Assembly (NCBI RefSeq): GCF_000622245.1
Contig: NZ_JHXW01000004.1
Span: forward strand, 62,001 to 126,000
Direction of reading: 5' to 3'
Length of the DNA stretch: 64,000 bases
Source of the DNA: Fusobacterium perfoetens ATCC 29250
Lineage (GTDB): Bacteria > Fusobacteriota > Fusobacteriia > Fusobacteriales > Fusobacteriaceae
Shown here one piece after another: positions 62,515-64,000 of this stretch. The first letter of the stretch is position 1, and every line of letters starts with the position of its first letter. Position numbers and translations under genes: made by a program. The notes beneath the pieces are model-generated. The model did no database searches and had not been told where the DNA came from. It saw only the letters and a program-made list of their open reading frames with translations.

Positions 62515-63900
62515 TTACTCACCTTTTTTTAATTTTTTATCAAAATACATATAGAAAAATACTCCAACTACTAAAACTAAAGTTCCTAATATAGAGTTTG
62601 TTGTATCTTCTATAAATGTATTAATAACTAGCCCTAAGAAAATCACTGCTGTTATTATTACAGATACTGGATATGCCCAAACTTTATAAGGACGCTCTAA
62701 GCTTGGATATTTTTTACGACATCTCATTACTGCTACTATTGATAAGAAACTAAATATCATACTTGAAAATACAACTAAAATTGTTAATTGTTCTAAGTTA
62801 CGTAATAAAACTAAAACTACAGAAATAACTCCTTGAATAACTATAGCAACTGTTGGCACTTTATATTTTGGATGTAAATAAGCATAAGATTTGAAGAAAT
62901 GTCCCTCTACAGCCATAGCATAATACATACGAGGTTGAGCCATTATTAATCCATTAAGAGCACTAAACATAGCTAATACCATTCCTATAACAACAACTGA
63001 AGCTCCTATATTTCCAAGAACTTTTTTAGCTACAGCTGTTCCTAAATAAAAATCTCCACTACCTATCATAGATACTATTTCTTCATGAGGAAGAACTTTA
63101 AATATAGCAAAGTTAAAAAATACATAAAGTAAAGTTACTCCACCTATACCAAATATTAAAGAAAGAGGTAAATTTCTTTTTGGATTTTTTATTTCTTCAG
63201 CTAAAGTATTTAAGTTTGTCCATCCTTCATAAGCCCATAAAGTAGCCACAACAGCAAAAGCTATCATTCCAATTAAACCTCTTTCACTAGTTTCAACAGC
63301 TGTTGATACACTAGCTAAAGAAAAATCTGGTTTTACATCTCCAACAAAAATAGCCACAAACATTATTAATAAAATAGGTATTAATTTTGCTACCATTGAA
63401 GCATTTTGAAGCCAACTTGAACCTTTAACTCCATAACAATTATATATTGTTAATACAACTATAAGGATTATGGCAATTATTTTTATTGTAAAATCACTCA
63501 TATCAAAAAAAGTTCTTAAAGCTGTTGGTAAGGCAATAGCAATACTGGCTACAGAACCTGGTCCTCCAATAGCCCAATCTGTAAATCCTGTTAGGAATCC
63601 AACAATTGGATGAAAGGCCTCTGTTAAATATACAGTTCTTCCTCCAGCCTTAGGCATTAAAGTTCCTAACTCTGCATAACAAAGTCCAGCCATTAAAGAG
63701 ATTAATCCCCCTATAAGCCAACATAAAAGAGCTAATCCTAAATTCATATTAACTCTTTCTAAAACATAAGAACCAAGATAGAAAATTCCTGACCCTATCA
63801 TGATTCCTCCAATAATACTAACTCCCCCAAAAACTCCAATTTCTCTATTAAATTGAGTTTCCTCAGAGGTTAGATTTTTTATTCTCTCTTGTTCGTTCAT
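62515..63900 (-). CDS. APC-family amino-acid permease
   Basis: The 461 residues contain about 12 membrane helices. The APC signature GGVSIIGGIMIGSGIFYLG is in helix 1, ELGTLMPKAGGRTVYLTEAF is near 78, and WAYEGWTNLNTLAEEIKNPK is near 230, as in LAT/YfnA-type transporters. The substrate is probably an amino acid or amino-acid derivative. It is upstream of and nearly abutting the amidohydrolase gene, forming a two-gene unit. A consensus promoter precedes it. Confidence 0.92.
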   Translation of the reverse strand: MNEQERIKNLTSEETQFNREIGVFGGVSIIGGIMIGSGIFYLGSYVLERVNMNLGLALLCWLIGGLISLMAGLCYAELGTLMPKAGGRTVYLTEAFHPIVGFLTGFTDWAIGGPGSVASIAIALPTALRTFFDMSDFTIKIIAIILIVVLTIYNCYGVKGSSWLQNASMVAKLIPILLIMFVAIFVGDVKPDFSLASVSTAVETSERGLIGMIAFAVVATLWAYEGWTNLNTLAEEIKNPKRNLPLSLIFGIGGVTLLYVFFNFAIFKVLPHEEIVSMIGSGDFYLGTAVAKKVLGNIGASVVVIGMVLAMFSALNGLIMAQPRMYYAMAVEGHFFKSYAYLHPKYKVPTVAIVIQGVISVVLVLLRNLEQLTILVVFSSMIFSFLSIVAVMRCRKKYPSLERPYKVWAYPVSVIITAVIFLGLVINTFIEDTTNSILGTLVLVVGVFFYMYFDKKLKKGE

Positions 63901-63934
63901 AAAAACTACCCCCTCTTTTATTTAATTAAAATAA

Positions 63935-63963
63935 AGTATAGTATATATTCTTTTTATTGTCAA
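63935..63963 (-). promoter_or_regulatory. promoter of the permease-amidohydrolase unit
   Basis: On the - strand TTGACA (63958-63963) and TATACT (63935-63940) are separated by 17 bases. AGAGGGGG lies before the permease ATG. Confidence 0.8.
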
Positions 63964-64000
63964 GAATTAATATTATAGTAGTTAGATTAAATTTTTCTTG

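Overview
The window is strongly AT-rich (A/T-ending codons, long A and T runs) and encodes a Gram-negative cell with Firmicute-like regulation. It carries outer-membrane proteins (a FadL/OMPP1-type barrel and a large autotransporter with the extended signal peptide typical of fusobacteria), riboswitch-controlled thiamine and methionine genes, and intrinsic terminators after most transcription units. This combination points to Fusobacterium or a close relative; I cannot fix the species. There is no phage, insertion sequence, CRISPR array, tRNA or rRNA. It is a chromosomal backbone segment.

Layout, left to right. 1-437: 3' end of a sensor kinase. 530-4105: thiSGHFE operon on the minus strand, with a TPP riboswitch, terminator and promoter. 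4113-6172: FadL-like porin and TetR regulator. 6303-6983: DUF1275 membrane protein. 7049-8086: SAM-I riboswitch and a MetQ-type binding protein. 8227-12346: peroxide defence, with AhpC between two AhpF-like reductases of inverted domain order. 12384-12674: a possible decayed small membrane gene. 12925-15757: biotin-dependent decarboxylase alpha subunit, upp, rpmE. 15927-17397: RNase HI with viroplasmin repeats and a TIGR02206 membrane protein. 17458-17781: RNase P RNA. 17815-22943: dnaG-rpoD-divergent sigma-like gene-nif3-secreted protein. 23068-26283: PpiD-like chaperone and an AAA+ enhancer-binding-type regulator. 26351-30707: uppS-cdsA-dxr-tmk-rseP envelope and isoprenoid operon. 30917-34861: autotransporter. 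34862-35665: non-coding region with a GGCA repeat cluster and an A19 tract. 35666-38532: LysE exporter, DUF1847, MBL hydrolase, nitroreductase. 38768-42446: comM, YheT-type hydrolase, galE. 42566-47138: SNF2 helicase and an unrecognised partner. 47317-56210: asparaginase, then uvrB-xseA-TPR-dprA-topA. 56285-59893: ilvE-unknown-cstA behind a putative leader-peptide attenuator. 59943-63963: sfsA, amidohydrolase, APC permease.

The genes fit an anaerobic amino-acid fermenter: anaerobic thiazole synthesis through ThiH rather than ThiO, methionine uptake, asparaginase, branched-chain aminotransferase, CstA, permease and biotin decarboxylase. The points most worth a second look are: (1) an Ile/Leu/Val-rich 36-codon leader ORF followed by a terminator in front of ilvE; (2) the autotransporter barrel fused to a C-terminal OmpA domain, with a T19 tract, leader terminator and GGCA cluster upstream; (3) a divergent sigma-70 paralogue directly behind rpoD; (4) an enhancer-binding-type regulator whose GAFTGA loop reads GAFPGA; (5) the SNF2 helicase paired with an unrecognised 586-residue protein; and (6) a perfect 7-3-7 palindrome on the uvrB promoter. 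All calls come from reading the sequence; no database search was run.
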